This document shows positions 49,731-59,736 of a stretch of 64,000 nt of DNA, one piece after another. The first letter of the stretch is position 1. Each line of letters opens with the position of its first letter. The notes under the pieces are model-generated. The model made no database searches. It worked only from the letters and a program-made list of their open reading frames with translations, and was not told where the DNA came from. The position numbers were made by a program, and so were the translations under genes. Location of the stretch: positions 156,252 through 220,251 of the forward strand of contig NZ_JAQFWP010000002.1 in NCBI RefSeq assembly GCF_027706745.1, read 5' to 3'. This DNA comes from Nocardiopsis suaedae (GTDB lineage Bacteria > Actinomycetota > Actinomycetes > Streptosporangiales > Streptosporangiaceae).

Positions 49731-50711
49731 ATGCGAATCGAGATCTGGGCGGACGTCGCCTGTTCGTGGGCCTACATCGGCAAGCGGCGGGTCGAGCGCG
49801 CGCTGGACCTGCTCGCGGACGGCGCCGCGGGGGCCGAGGCCGTCTGGCGCCCCTACCGCATCGACCCCGCCGCGCCCTCCCCTTCGGAGCCGCTGGCGGA
49901 GGCCCTGCAGGCGCCGGGCGCCGAAGAGTCGCTGCGCGCCTGCGCGCCCGACCTCACCCCGGACGAGAACCGCGACCGCGTCGCCCGCATCGCGGCGGCC
50001 GAAGGGCTCGGCCCCCGCTGGGGCGCCGCCTGGCGCCCGGACACCGGCCCTGCGCACCGGCTCCTGCTGCTCGCCCTGGAGCACGGCGGGTGGCGGTTGC
50101 AGAACGCCGTCGCCGAGCAGGTGATGCGCGCCCACTTCGTCGAGGCCGCGGACATCGGCGACCCGGACGTTCTGGCCGCCGCGGCGGATGCGGCCGGGTT
50201 CCACGGCGGCGGGCGAGCGGTGGCGGAGGGCTGCGGGACGGCCGCCGTCCGGGAACTGCTGCTGCGCGGTAAGGCGCGGGGGATCCGCACCTCGCCGACC
50301 ATCGTCGTCGGAGGCCGGGCCCTGGCGGGCGCGCAGCCCGCCGAGGAGATCGCCGCGTTCCTGCGGCAGGCACCGGGGGAGGGGCGGCGCCTGCCCGAGG
50401 AGGTGGAGCGCTACCGCCTCGCGGAGTCCCTGCTCTCAGCGCGCGACCCGCTCGGTGCCCTGGAACTGCTGGCGCCCGTCCTGGACGCCCACCCCGACGA
50501 CCGGGGCGCGCGGTTCCTGGCGGCGCGGGCCTACTACGCCTCGGCCCAGCTCGGCCGGGCGGAGGAGGAGCTGCGGAGCATGGCGGCCGAGGACCCAGCG
50601 GACGCCTACGTCCAGCTCATGCTCGGCCGCACCCTCCAGCGCCAGGGGCGGGACGCCGAAGCCGGGCCCCACATGCGGCTCGCGGAGACCATGGAGCCCG
50701 AGTACGCCTGA
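49731..50711 (+). CDS. DsbA/FrnE-like protein fused to TPR, CxxC reduced to CxxA
   Basis: A 326-residue cytosolic protein. The N-terminal 215 residues follow FrnE-type DsbA: EIWADVACSWAYIGKRRVERA, helical insertion, and cis-Pro loop GIRTSPTIVVGG. The usual CPWC motif reads C11-S-W-A14, so the second cysteine is gone and the protein cannot form the normal dithiol; one-cysteine (monothiol) activity is possible. A TPR-like C-terminus (GALELLAPVLDAHPDD; YVQLMLGRTLQRQGRDAEAG) spans about residues 230-320. ATG 49731. Regulated by the divergent TetR (inferred). Confidence 0.85.
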   Translation: MRIEIWADVACSWAYIGKRRVERALDLLADGAAGAEAVWRPYRIDPAAPSPSEPLAEALQAPGAEESLRACAPDLTPDENRDRVARIAAAEGLGPRWGAAWRPDTGPAHRLLLLALEHGGWRLQNAVAEQVMRAHFVEAADIGDPDVLAAAADAAGFHGGGRAVAEGCGTAAVRELLLRGKARGIRTSPTIVVGGRALAGAQPAEEIAAFLRQAPGEGRRLPEEVERYRLAESLLSARDPLGALELLAPVLDAHPDDRGARFLAARAYYASAQLGRAEEELRSMAAEDPADAYVQLMLGRTLQRQGRDAEAGPHMRLAETMEPEYA

Positions 50712-50715
50712 TACA

Positions 50716-50782
50716 GCAACGACAGGTTCAGGAGCGGCTTTCACGGAAGGTCGCGGGGCTGCTGAGGGAGACCTGTCGTTGC
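50716..50782. terminator. Long-loop inverted repeat between convergent genes
   Basis: GCAACGACAGGT (50716-50727) and ACCTGTCGTTGC (50771-50782) are perfect 12-bp arms; the loop is 43 bases. It begins five bases after the DsbA-TPR stop and ends five bases before the stop of the convergent aminotransferase. Confidence 0.6.
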
Positions 50783-50786
50783 AGTA

Positions 50787-51569
50787 CTACACGGCCTCCC
50801 CGGGGACGGCGTCGTAGGCCTGGCGGAGGCGGTCGACCAGGGGAAGGCGCTCGGTGAACCTGTGGGGGCCGACCGCCGAGACGGGGCGTACCCCCACGGC
50901 GGCGTTGGTGATGAAGGCGCCGTCCATCTCCGGGACCGCCTCCACCGGGACCGGGACCGTACGGTGGGCGGCACCCCCCGCTTCGATGAGCAGGCGCATC
51001 GTCGTGCCGGGGAGGACATCGCCCTCTGGCCACAGCACCTCGTCGCCCCGGATGAAGCCGATGTTCCATGTCGCGCCCTCGGTGACGCGGCCGGCGCGGT
51101 CCACGAACAGCACGTCGTCGTGTCCGCCCAGCTGCGCGGCGCGCCGCGCGTGCAGCGCCCCGGCCAGCGACGACGTCTTCACCGCGGGCAGTTCGCGCTC
51201 ATGGTCGCGGGTGTCCAGGGACAGCGGCGGCGCCGGGACCCCGGGGGCCGCGCGCGTGGACACGAGCAGCCGCGGCCGTGCCGGTCGGGCGGGGAGCCCG
51301 AGCTCCAGGCCCGGGTCGAAGACGGTCACCCGCACGATGACGGGCCCGTCCGCCCGGCCGGCGGCCTCGCGGACCCGGCCCCGGACCCCGTCCCGGTCGA
51401 GGGAGGCCCCCAACAGGGTCGCGCAGTCCGCCTCAAGGCGGTCGAGGTGCAGGGACAGCCCCCGGACATGTGCGTCCTCCACCCTCATGGTGGTGAAGTG
51501 CCCGTAGCCGTACAGCGCGAGCGGGGCCAGCTCCTCAGCCGTCACCGGCCGACCGTCCAGCAGCATCAT
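50787..51569 (-). CDS. Aminotransferase class IV (PabC/Ilve-like)
   Basis: A 260-residue PLP enzyme of fold type IV. Lys131 in VKTSSLAGALHARRAAQLGG is the Schiff-base lysine; Glu164 in RVTEGATWNIGF contacts the pyridine nitrogen; the phosphate-binding ITNAAVGVRPV follows. This length and the AYGGHF-like start (YGYGHFTTMRV) fit aminodeoxychorismate lyase or D-amino-acid transaminase subgroups. The product cannot be told. Two adjacent ATGs open the gene at 51569. It may be co-transcribed with the isochorismatase-like gene upstream, 20 bases away. Confidence 0.88.
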   Translation of the reverse strand: MMLLDGRPVTAEELAPLALYGYGHFTTMRVEDAHVRGLSLHLDRLEADCATLLGASLDRDGVRGRVREAAGRADGPVIVRVTVFDPGLELGLPARPARPRLLVSTRAAPGVPAPPLSLDTRDHERELPAVKTSSLAGALHARRAAQLGGHDDVLFVDRAGRVTEGATWNIGFIRGDEVLWPEGDVLPGTTMRLLIEAGGAAHRTVPVPVEAVPEMDGAFITNAAVGVRPVSAVGPHRFTERLPLVDRLRQAYDAVPGEAV

Positions 51570-51589
51570 GGGGGCATCCTCGCATCCCC

Positions 51590-52213
51590 TCAGGCGGAGG
51601 CGAGCCCTTCCAGCGCCTGGGCGGCGGTGGTCCGCCCGGCGGTGGTGAGGTCAAGGTTGGTCAAGGACACCTCGTGCACCGCCGGGTCGCCGGCGGCCAC
51701 GCAGTCGGCCACCACGTGCACGGTGAAACCGAGGTCGCTGGCGCCGCGCGCCGTCTGCTCCACGGTGAGGTTGGTGGCCACGCCGGTGATCAGCAGAGTG
51801 TCGATGCTGCGTGCGCGCAGGCGGTCGGGCAGGTCGGTCGCGGCCAGCCCTGAAAGGCGCTGGTTGTCGCAGACCTCGTCACGGTCGCCGAGCGCGGCCA
51901 TCTCCGGGATGAGCGCGGAACCGGGGGCGTCGGGCCGGAACGACTCCTGGGAGTCGGCGACCGCGGACATGAAGGCGGTGTTGCGCACGAGCGCACCCCC
52001 GCCCTCGGGGACGGTGAAACGGGTGAAGACGACGGGGAGGCCCGCCGCGCGCGCGTCGTCGTGGAAGCGTGCCGCGCGCTCGACGACCCCGGAGGCGCGG
52101 ACCGGCTCGGCCAGCATGCCGCCGAAGAAGCCCTCCGGCCTGATGACGTTCACCTGCCAGTGGAGCGCGAGGACGGCGGTGCGGGCCGGCACGATGAGGG
52201 GTTCGTCTGCCAT
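51590..52213 (-). CDS. Isochorismatase-fold protein lacking the catalytic triad
   Basis: A 207-residue isochorismatase-like hydrolase fold: TAVLALHWQVNVI strand, AAGLPVVFTRFTVPEGG, RARSIDTLLITGVATNLTVEQTARGA. All three catalytic residues differ: the Asp of the first strand (normally LxxDxQ) is His18, the Lys (KxRxSxF) is Asn116, and the nucleophile Cys (TNxCVxxTAR) is Thr149. Activity as cysteine hydrolase is therefore unlikely; it may be a binding protein or a pseudoenzyme. ATG 52213. Same-strand neighbours are a cupin and the class IV aminotransferase. Confidence 0.85.
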   Translation of the reverse strand: MADEPLIVPARTAVLALHWQVNVIRPEGFFGGMLAEPVRASGVVERAARFHDDARAAGLPVVFTRFTVPEGGGALVRNTAFMSAVADSQESFRPDAPGSALIPEMAALGDRDEVCDNQRLSGLAATDLPDRLRARSIDTLLITGVATNLTVEQTARGASDLGFTVHVVADCVAAGDPAVHEVSLTNLDLTTAGRTTAAQALEGLASA

Positions 52214-52247
52214 GTAACGGATACTCCCACGCCCGCGGCGCCCCTCC

Positions 52248-52661
52248 CTAATGCCCGACGGCGTACCCCGGGATGGACGGCCAGCGCACCGTCATGACCA
52301 CCGATTCCTCCTCGGCGATCCAGGAGTGGTCCGTTCCGGGCCCCCACACGACGTAGTCGCCCTGCTCGGCCAGGACCACGTCACCGTCGGGGAACCTGAG
52401 CCGGAACCGCCCGCTGATCAGGACGAGGAGCGCGGTGCGCTTCTCCCCGACGGCCCACTCGGCCCGCTCGTCGCCGGGCGGGTGGGTGCCCCACTTGATC
52501 TCCACGTCGGTGCTGTGCCGCGGGTCGTCCTCGGGCTTGAAGTGCCCGAGCAGCCAGCCGCGGTCCATGGGAGCGTCCGCGCCGGCGCTGCCCACGTACA
52601 CCCCGTCGGGCGCGGGGCGGTCTGAAGCGTTCTCGATCACGGACGACGAGGGTATCCGCAC
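52248..52661 (-). CDS. Cupin-domain protein
   Basis: A 137-residue single-cupin protein. GWLLGHFKPEDDPRHSTDVEIKWG and GDYVVWGPGTDHSWIAEEESVV supply the two cupin motifs; the second carries the His expected in metal-binding, while the first motif has few His residues. It reads as a beta-barrel sensing or small-molecule binding protein, common near isochorismatase-like genes. The start is GTG 52661 or GTG 52640; neither has a clear ribosome site. It is divergent from the RecD2 gene. Function not assigned. Confidence 0.75.
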   Translation of the reverse strand: MRIPSSSVIENASDRPAPDGVYVGSAGADAPMDRGWLLGHFKPEDDPRHSTDVEIKWGTHPPGDERAEWAVGEKRTALLVLISGRFRLRFPDGDVVLAEQGDYVVWGPGTDHSWIAEEESVVMTVRWPSIPGYAVGH

Positions 52662-52747
52662 GGGCCTGTGGACGGCGCACCGTCGTTCCCCGCCCGTCGG
52701 ACGGGGGCGGCATGATGGGGAGGGGAACCGAGTCAGTGGAGGGGCCC

Positions 52748-54994
52748 GTGAGCGGTGCGAGGGGAGCGCAGGGCGGCCAGGCGTACCGGCCGGCCGAGCT
52801 GGAAGGCGTCCTCGAACGCGTGACCTTCGCCAACGAGGAGACCGGCTACACCGTCGCCAAGGTCGACACCGGCCGCGGCGCGAACGACCTGACCACGGTG
52901 GTCGGCGCGCTGCTGGGCGCCCAGGTGGGCGAGTCGCTGCGGATGCGCGGGCGGTGGGGCTCCCACCCGCAGTACGGGCGGCAGTTCACCGTCGAGGACT
53001 ACACCACGGTCCTGCCCGCCACCGTCCAGGGCGTGCGGCGCTACCTGGGGTCCGGGCTGATCAAGGGGATCGGGCCGCGCCTGGCGGAGAAGATCGTCGA
53101 CCACTTCGGCGCCGGTGCCCTGGAGGTCATCGAGACCGAGCCCGAGCGGCTGATCGAGGTGCCCAAGCTCGGCCCCAAGCGCACCAAGCGCATCACCGAG
53201 GCCTGGGAGGAGCAGAAGGCCATCAAGGAGGTGATGGTCTTCCTGCAGGGCATCGACATCTCCACCTCGCTGGCGGTGCGGATCTACAAGAAGTACGGCG
53301 ACGCCTCCATCGGGGTGGTGCGCACCGAGCCCTACCGGCTGGCCACCGACGTGTGGGGGATCGGCTTCAAGACCGCCGACACCATCGCCCAGGCCGTGGG
53401 CATCCCGCACGACAGCCCCGACCGGGTCAAGGCCGGCATCCAGTTCACCCTGTCGGAGTCGACCTCGGAGGGCCACTGCTTCCTGCCCGAGGAGCGGCTG
53501 ATCGCCGACGCCGTCAAGATCCTCCAGGTCGACCCGGGGCTGGTGATCGATTGCCTCGGGGCGCTCGTGGAGGAGGAGGGGGTGGCCACCGAGAAGGTGC
53601 CCGGCCCGGAGGGGGAGCCGGTCACCGCCGTGTACCTGGTGCCGTTCCAGCGCGCGGAGGCCTCGCTCGCCGGGCGGTTCCGCACGCTGCTGGAGCACCC
53701 GGCCGACCGCATGCCCGCCTTCGCCGACGTCGACTGGGACGCGGCGCTGGGCTGGCTGCGCCGCCGCACCGGGGCGGAGCTGGCCCCCGAGCAGGAGGAG
53801 GCGGTCAAGCTCGCCCTCACCCGCAAGGCCGCCGTGCTCACCGGCGGCCCCGGCTGCGGCAAGTCCTTCACCGTCGCCTCGGTGATCACCCTGGCCGCGG
53901 CCAAGGGGGCGAAGATCGTGCTGGCGGCGCCCACCGGCCGCGCCGCCAAGCGGATGACCGAGCTGACCGGGCACGAGGCCTCCACCGTGCACCGGCTGCT
54001 GGAGCTCAAGCCCGGCGGCGACGCCGCCTACGACCGGGACCACCCGCTCGACTGCGACCTGCTGGTGGTCGACGAGGCGTCCATGCTCGACCTGCTGCTG
54101 GCCAACAAGCTGGCCAAGGCGGTCCCGCCCGGCGGCCACCTGCTGCTGGTCGGCGACGTCGACCAGCTGCCCTCGGTCGGCGCCGGGCAGGTCCTGCGCG
54201 ACCTGCTGGACGAGGGCTCGCCCGTGCCGGCGGTGCGGTTGACCCGGGTGTTCCGCCAGGCGCAGCAGTCGGGGGTGGTCACCAACGCGCACCGGGTCAA
54301 CGCCGGCGAGCCGCCGCTGCTCCAGGGCATGGACGACTTCTTCCTGTTCCCCTGCGACGACGCCGAGGAGACCGCCGAGCTCACCGTGGACGTGGTGGCC
54401 CGCCGCATCCCGCGCCGCTTCGGGCTGGACCCGCGCCGGGACGTGCAGGTGCTCGCCCCGATGCACCGCGGCCCGGCGGGCGCGGGCAACCTCAACACGC
54501 TGCTGCAGCGCGCGCTGACGCCGCCGCGCGAGGGCCTGGCCGAGCGCCGGTTCGGGGGCCGCGTCTTCCGGGTGGGCGACAAGGTCACCCAGGTCCGCAA
54601 CAACTACGACAAGGGCGCCAACGGGGTCTTCAACGGGACGCTGGGCGTGGTGGCCGGGATCGACGCGGTCGAGCAGCGGCTGGCCGTGCGCACCGACGAG
54701 GACGAGGACGTCGGCTACGACTTCGCCGAGCTGGACGAGCTGGCGCACGCCTACGCGGTGACCGTGCACCGGTCCCAGGGCAGCGAGTACCCGGCGGTCG
54801 TGGTGCCGGTGACCACGAGCGCGTGGATGATGCTGCAGCGCAACCTGCTCTACACCGCCATCACCCGGGCCAAGCGGTTGGTGGTGCTGGTGGGGTCGCG
54901 GCGGGCGGTGGCGCGCGCGGTGCGCTCGGCGGCGGCCGGGCGGCGGTTCACCGGTCTGGCGCACCGGCTCCGCACGGAGAATTCCGCCGGATAA
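52748..54994 (+). CDS. recD2: RecD2-type SF1B DNA helicase
   Basis: A 748-residue superfamily 1B helicase. The N-terminal OB-like domain begins GVLERVTFANEETGYTVAKV; helix-hairpin-helix segments YLGSGLIKGIGPRLAEKIV and VPKLGPKRTKRITEAWEE follow, typical of RecD2. Walker A is GGPGCGKS (366-373), Walker B VVDEASMLD, motif III GDVDQLPSVGAGQVL, and motif VI AYAVTVHRSQGSEYP. It unwinds DNA 5'-3' as a stand-alone protein without RecBC, for replication-fork or recombination work. GTG 52748 has GGAGGGG; an ATG at 52712 is also in frame. High confidence. Confidence 0.95.
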   Translation: MSGARGAQGGQAYRPAELEGVLERVTFANEETGYTVAKVDTGRGANDLTTVVGALLGAQVGESLRMRGRWGSHPQYGRQFTVEDYTTVLPATVQGVRRYLGSGLIKGIGPRLAEKIVDHFGAGALEVIETEPERLIEVPKLGPKRTKRITEAWEEQKAIKEVMVFLQGIDISTSLAVRIYKKYGDASIGVVRTEPYRLATDVWGIGFKTADTIAQAVGIPHDSPDRVKAGIQFTLSESTSEGHCFLPEERLIADAVKILQVDPGLVIDCLGALVEEEGVATEKVPGPEGEPVTAVYLVPFQRAEASLAGRFRTLLEHPADRMPAFADVDWDAALGWLRRRTGAELAPEQEEAVKLALTRKAAVLTGGPGCGKSFTVASVITLAAAKGAKIVLAAPTGRAAKRMTELTGHEASTVHRLLELKPGGDAAYDRDHPLDCDLLVVDEASMLDLLLANKLAKAVPPGGHLLLVGDVDQLPSVGAGQVLRDLLDEGSPVPAVRLTRVFRQAQQSGVVTNAHRVNAGEPPLLQGMDDFFLFPCDDAEETAELTVDVVARRIPRRFGLDPRRDVQVLAPMHRGPAGAGNLNTLLQRALTPPREGLAERRFGGRVFRVGDKVTQVRNNYDKGANGVFNGTLGVVAGIDAVEQRLAVRTDEDEDVGYDFAELDELAHAYAVTVHRSQGSEYPAVVVPVTTSAWMMLQRNLLYTAITRAKRLVVLVGSRRAVARAVRSAAAGRRFTGLAHRLRTENSAG

Positions 54995-55090
54995 CGGAGC
55001 CGACGGGGTGAATGTCGCGGAATGGCACTCGTGTGCGGTTTCAACATCGCGGATTATCGGGCTGCCGGTAAATCCGTGGAAATTTCGTCC

Positions 55091-55119
55091 TTGTCGACAA
55101 CAGAACCGAGCGGTAGTTT
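55091..55119 (+). promoter_or_regulatory. Promoter-like pair TTGTCG - 17 bp - TAGTTT
   Basis: TTGTCG (55091-55096) and TAGTTT (55114-55119) have consensus 17-base spacing for a housekeeping-type promoter. No clear gene follows on the plus strand until 56003, so the product could be a short RNA. Confidence 0.35.
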
Positions 55120-55467
55120 TCCCTACGGTGGAGCCGGTGGCCCGGCGGGCAGGATCCCCTCTCCGACCCGTCGCACTCCTCCACCCCGGGGCCGTGCCCG
55201 AACCCCCTCCCGGGCGCGGTCCCGCCCGCGTTTTCCGCGTTTGGGCCCCAAGGCGGCCCAGGGCTGAATAGGCTCCCCTTATGAGGCCGAAACCGGCGGC
55301 ACGGACGCCACCCCTCTCGTGCGGACGGCCGCGCGCGTCGCGGCCTCGGACCATTCGGGGCGTGCCCGCTGCGCCGACTCTCCTCCCCGCCCCGGCGGGG
55401 GGCCGAGGCAACGCCGACCCCAATGGACGCTGACGCTCTTTCCACTCCCCCCGGAGAGCGTCGGCCC

Positions 55468-55501
55468 CCCTCGGGCGCCGGCATCCGCCGGCGCCCGAGG
55501 G
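55468..55501. terminator. Perfect 14-bp stem hairpin
   Basis: CCCTCGGGCGCCGG (55468-55481) and its complement (55488-55501) form a perfect stem with a CATCCG loop. It lies 45 bases from the stop of the minus-strand hypothetical gene and may terminate both strands. Confidence 0.65.
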
Positions 55502-55545
55502 CCTCGAGGGCCTCGAGGGCGGTGGCCCCCCGAGCGGCCCGTCCG

Positions 55546-55869
55546 CTACGGCTCGCCGTCCTTGGTGCGGTGCAGCAGCACCTTGCCGCAGGTCACCGCG
55601 AGCCCGGAGGCCTCGCCGCCGAAGGAGAAGTCCAGCCGCATCGAGTCCTCGTCGTGCTCGGACCCCACGTCGGCCACCTCCGCCCCGCGCCACGGGACGG
55701 CCTCCTCGTCGAAGAAGCTGAAGTCGGTGACGCCCTGCAGCACGAGGGTGTAGGTGAGGGTGGGGACGGCGCCCGCGGGCGACCGCAGGGAGAGCGTCAC
55801 GCTGTGGCCCGGAACGTCCACCCAGGTCCCTTCGAGCGAGCAGCCCTTGAGGGCGTTGAGAGCCGACAT
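55546..55869 (-). CDS. Conserved hypothetical, 107 residues
   Basis: A small cytosolic beta-rich protein: LEGTWVDVPGHSVTLSLRSP, TLTYTLVLQGVTDFSFFDEE, DSMRLDFSFGGEASGLAVTC. Alternating polar/hydrophobic strands suggest an immunoglobulin-like or jelly-roll fold. No family name is recognised. ATG 55869 has AAGGAG six bases upstream. It is divergent from the NUDIX gene and followed by a strong hairpin. Its function is unknown. Confidence 0.7.
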   Translation of the reverse strand: MSALNALKGCSLEGTWVDVPGHSVTLSLRSPAGAVPTLTYTLVLQGVTDFSFFDEEAVPWRGAEVADVGSEHDEDSMRLDFSFGGEASGLAVTCGKVLLHRTKDGEP

Positions 55870-56002
55870 GCGCACTCCTTCGGTCGCGTCGCCGTCGCAC
55901 CGGGGCCCGTGCCTTACGGGTGCCCCGATCCTTCCGATCCCACACGGCGGCGGCCGGTTCCGGGCGCCCGCGCCCGGCGCCTCTGGAGTAGCGTTGTCGA
56001 CC

Positions 56003-56455
56003 GTGACTCGGACACAGGACGGCGGCCCCGCCGCGACCCAGATCGTCGTCGGCGCCGCGATCATCCGCGGCGGCATGCTGCTCGGCGCCCAGCGGGCTGC
56101 CCCGCCGAACCTGCGCGGCCGGTGGGAGCTGCCCGGGGGCAAGGTCGACCCGGGCGAGGCCGAGACCGACGCCCTGGTCCGCGAGTGCCGCGAGGAGCTG
56201 GGCGTGGAGGTGGTCCTCGGCGAGCGGCTCGGCGGCGACGTCGCGATGCCGGTGCGCCCGGGAGGGCCCAGGGCCGTGCTGCGGGTGTGGGCGGCCCGGG
56301 TCGCCGAGGGGGAGCCGCGCGCCCTGGAGCACCTGGCGCTGCGGTGGCTCGGCGCGGCGGAGCTGGACGAGGTGGACTGGCTCCCCGCCGACGTGCCCTT
56401 CCTGGGGGAGGTCCGCCCGCTCCTGGAGCGCGACGGAGCCGCCCCCAGGGCCTGA
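56003..56455 (+). CDS. NUDIX hydrolase, MutT-like
   Basis: A 150-residue (d)NTP pyrophosphohydrolase-type protein. The NUDIX box is complete: GGKVDPGEAETDALVRECRE followed by ELGVEV, matching Gx5Ex7REUxEExGU. The start ATQIVVGAAIIRGGMLLGAQR and the WELPGG before the box fit MutT-type enzymes that clean 8-oxo-dGTP. GTG 56003 begins just before the first strand. It is convergent with the iron-binding lipoprotein gene 20 bases away. Confidence 0.93.
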   Translation: MTRTQDGGPAATQIVVGAAIIRGGMLLGAQRAAPPNLRGRWELPGGKVDPGEAETDALVRECREELGVEVVLGERLGGDVAMPVRPGGPRAVLRVWAARVAEGEPRALEHLALRWLGAAELDEVDWLPADVPFLGEVRPLLERDGAAPRA

Positions 56456-56474
56456 CCCGGGCCGGGACGCCCTC

Positions 56475-57509
56475 CTAGGCCTCGCCCTCGACCGCCGTGG
56501 ACAGGTCCTCGGCGACGCCGTCCATGACCCACGGGATGGAGAGCGGGTTGGGCGAGGAGATCGCCATGGACTCCGTGCGGTCCTCGTAGCCGATGAACCC
56601 GCCGTCCTTCACGGCCCTGACGCGGCCGAACACGCCGCTGTCCTCCAGGGACTCGCGGTCCTCGGGGCTGTTGAACCACATCACCAGCACGTCGGCGTCG
56701 ATGTCCTCGGCGTTCTCCTGGCTCATGGTGCCGTAGAAGGCGTCCTTCTCGGCGTCGATGTCCTCCAGGAACGGGGCCGGGGTGAGGCCGAGCTGCTCCA
56801 GCAGGGCGTTGCGCGGGTCGCCGTTGATGTAGAAGCCGAGCTCGCCGGTGTCGGGCATCAGGGTGCCCGCGGCGAAGGAGGCGCCCTCGAACTCCGGGTG
56901 CTCCTCGACCAGGCCGTTCAGGTAGGACTCGGTGCCGGCCACGACCTCGTCGGCCTCGTCGGGCCTGCCGACGGCCTCGCCGATGGTGCGCACCTCGTCC
57001 TGCCAGGAGGTCATCCACGGCTGGTCGAGGTAGGCGATGGTCGGGGCGACGCCGGAGAGCTGCTCGTACTCGTCCTCCTCCATCCCGGACTGCACGCCCA
57101 GGATGAGGTCGGGCTCCAGCGCGGCGACCTCCTCGACCGGGATGCCGTCGTCGGTGTTGAACAGCTCGGGCTTCTCGCCGCCCAGCTCCTCGATCTTGTC
57201 CAGGTCCCAGGGCAGGTAGCCGTCCTCGTCGCCGGCGTAGGTGGACTCGGCCATGCCGACCGGGACGATGCCCAGCTCCAGCAGGGCGGCCTCGTCGGAC
57301 CAGCCGACGGTGACGATGCGCTGCGGCTCGGCGGTGATCTCGGTGGTGCCGTGGGCGTGCTCGATGGTGACCGGCTCCCAGTCACCGCCGCCCTCGGCCT
57401 CCGGGGCGGCGGTGCCGGAGGTGCAGGCGGTGGCGGCGAGCGCGGTCGCGGCGGCGAGCGCGGCGGCGCGGGCGGTGAGCCCGGCGCGGCGGGACGGGGT
57501 GGCGGCCAT
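56475..57509 (-). CDS. Iron-siderophore ABC transporter substrate-binding lipoprotein
   Basis: A 344-residue exported lipoprotein. The signal ends in the lipobox LAATAC with Cys29. The mature part is a type III periplasmic-binding fold: EPQRIVTVGWSDEAALLELGI, VAALEPDLILGVQSGM, GVAPTIAYLDQ, WFNSPEDRESLEDSGVFG. This matches FhuD/FepB-type siderophore binding. ATG 57509. No permease or ATPase gene is adjacent, so the transporter core must be elsewhere. An IdeR-type iron box at 57592-57610 lies 83 bases upstream and explains its regulation: repression when iron is plentiful. Confidence 0.92.
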   Translation of the reverse strand: MAATPSRRAGLTARAAALAAATALAATACTSGTAAPEAEGGGDWEPVTIEHAHGTTEITAEPQRIVTVGWSDEAALLELGIVPVGMAESTYAGDEDGYLPWDLDKIEELGGEKPELFNTDDGIPVEEVAALEPDLILGVQSGMEEDEYEQLSGVAPTIAYLDQPWMTSWQDEVRTIGEAVGRPDEADEVVAGTESYLNGLVEEHPEFEGASFAAGTLMPDTGELGFYINGDPRNALLEQLGLTPAPFLEDIDAEKDAFYGTMSQENAEDIDADVLVMWFNSPEDRESLEDSGVFGRVRAVKDGGFIGYEDRTESMAISSPNPLSIPWVMDGVAEDLSTAVEGEA

Positions 57510-57591
57510 GGAGGATCCCTGATCGTTCTCGGGTGCGGCCCCGGGGGCGGGCCGCTGCGGTCGGAGGCGCGCCCGGACCGGCGCGCCGTGG

Positions 57592-57610
57592 TTAGGCGCG
57601 CCTATCCTAA
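57592..57610 (-). promoter_or_regulatory. DtxR/IdeR-type iron box
   Basis: TTAGGCGCGCCTATCCTAA is 19 bp, with the TTAGG and CCTAA arms of the consensus TTAGGTTAGGCTAACCTAA. It lies 83 bases upstream of the siderophore-binding lipoprotein gene. Location and sequence support iron-dependent repression by an IdeR/DmdR1 homologue. Confidence 0.8.
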
Positions 57611-57761
57611 GTCCGATATATGGGGACTTGTCTAGTGGGGGGTGTCCGAGAGCACCCCGCCGACCTGCCCGTTTCCCGTGGTAACCGGCGCAAGCGCCTA
57701 AACTGGTCTCCGGCCGCGGGTGTCGCGGTTGTACCCAGTGAATGAGAACGAGACTTTTCGC

Positions 57762-59648
<1,887 letters not shown>

Positions 59649-59661
59649 TCCGCCGGTCCGT

Positions 59662-59709
59662 CCGGACGGGGTCCGTTCGGACAGGGCCGTCCGGGCGGAC
59701 CCCGTCCGG
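59662..59709. terminator. Terminator of typA, shared with the convergent gene
   Basis: CCGGACGGGGTCCG (59662-59675) and CGGACCCCGTCCGG (59696-59709) are perfect 14-bp arms around a 20-base loop, 13 bases after the typA stop and before the convergent DDN-type gene stop. Confidence 0.7.
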
Positions 59710-59736
59710 TTCCCGGGGACGGAAGCGCCCGACGGG

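Larger units (their letters stand above)
54995..55545. other. 551-base intergenic region with promoter-like sequence and terminator
   Basis: No supported gene; an 81-residue ORF at 55022-55267 begins plausibly (ATG, NIADYRAAGK) but becomes Pro/Arg low-complexity. The first 120 bases are AT-richer than the surroundings and include a promoter-like pair (55091-55119). A strong hairpin is at 55468-55501. A non-coding transcript is possible. Confidence 0.4.

Noticed and set aside
55022..55267. 81-residue ORF after recD2
   Set aside because: First 20 residues look plausible, but no ribosome site and the rest is Pro/Arg low complexity; kept only as a note in the intergenic entry.
52733..56332. 1,199-residue minus-strand ORF opposite recD2
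   Set aside because: Antisense shadow of recD2 and its flanks in high-GC DNA; His/Gln/Val-rich, no domain, and overlaps a certain gene fully.
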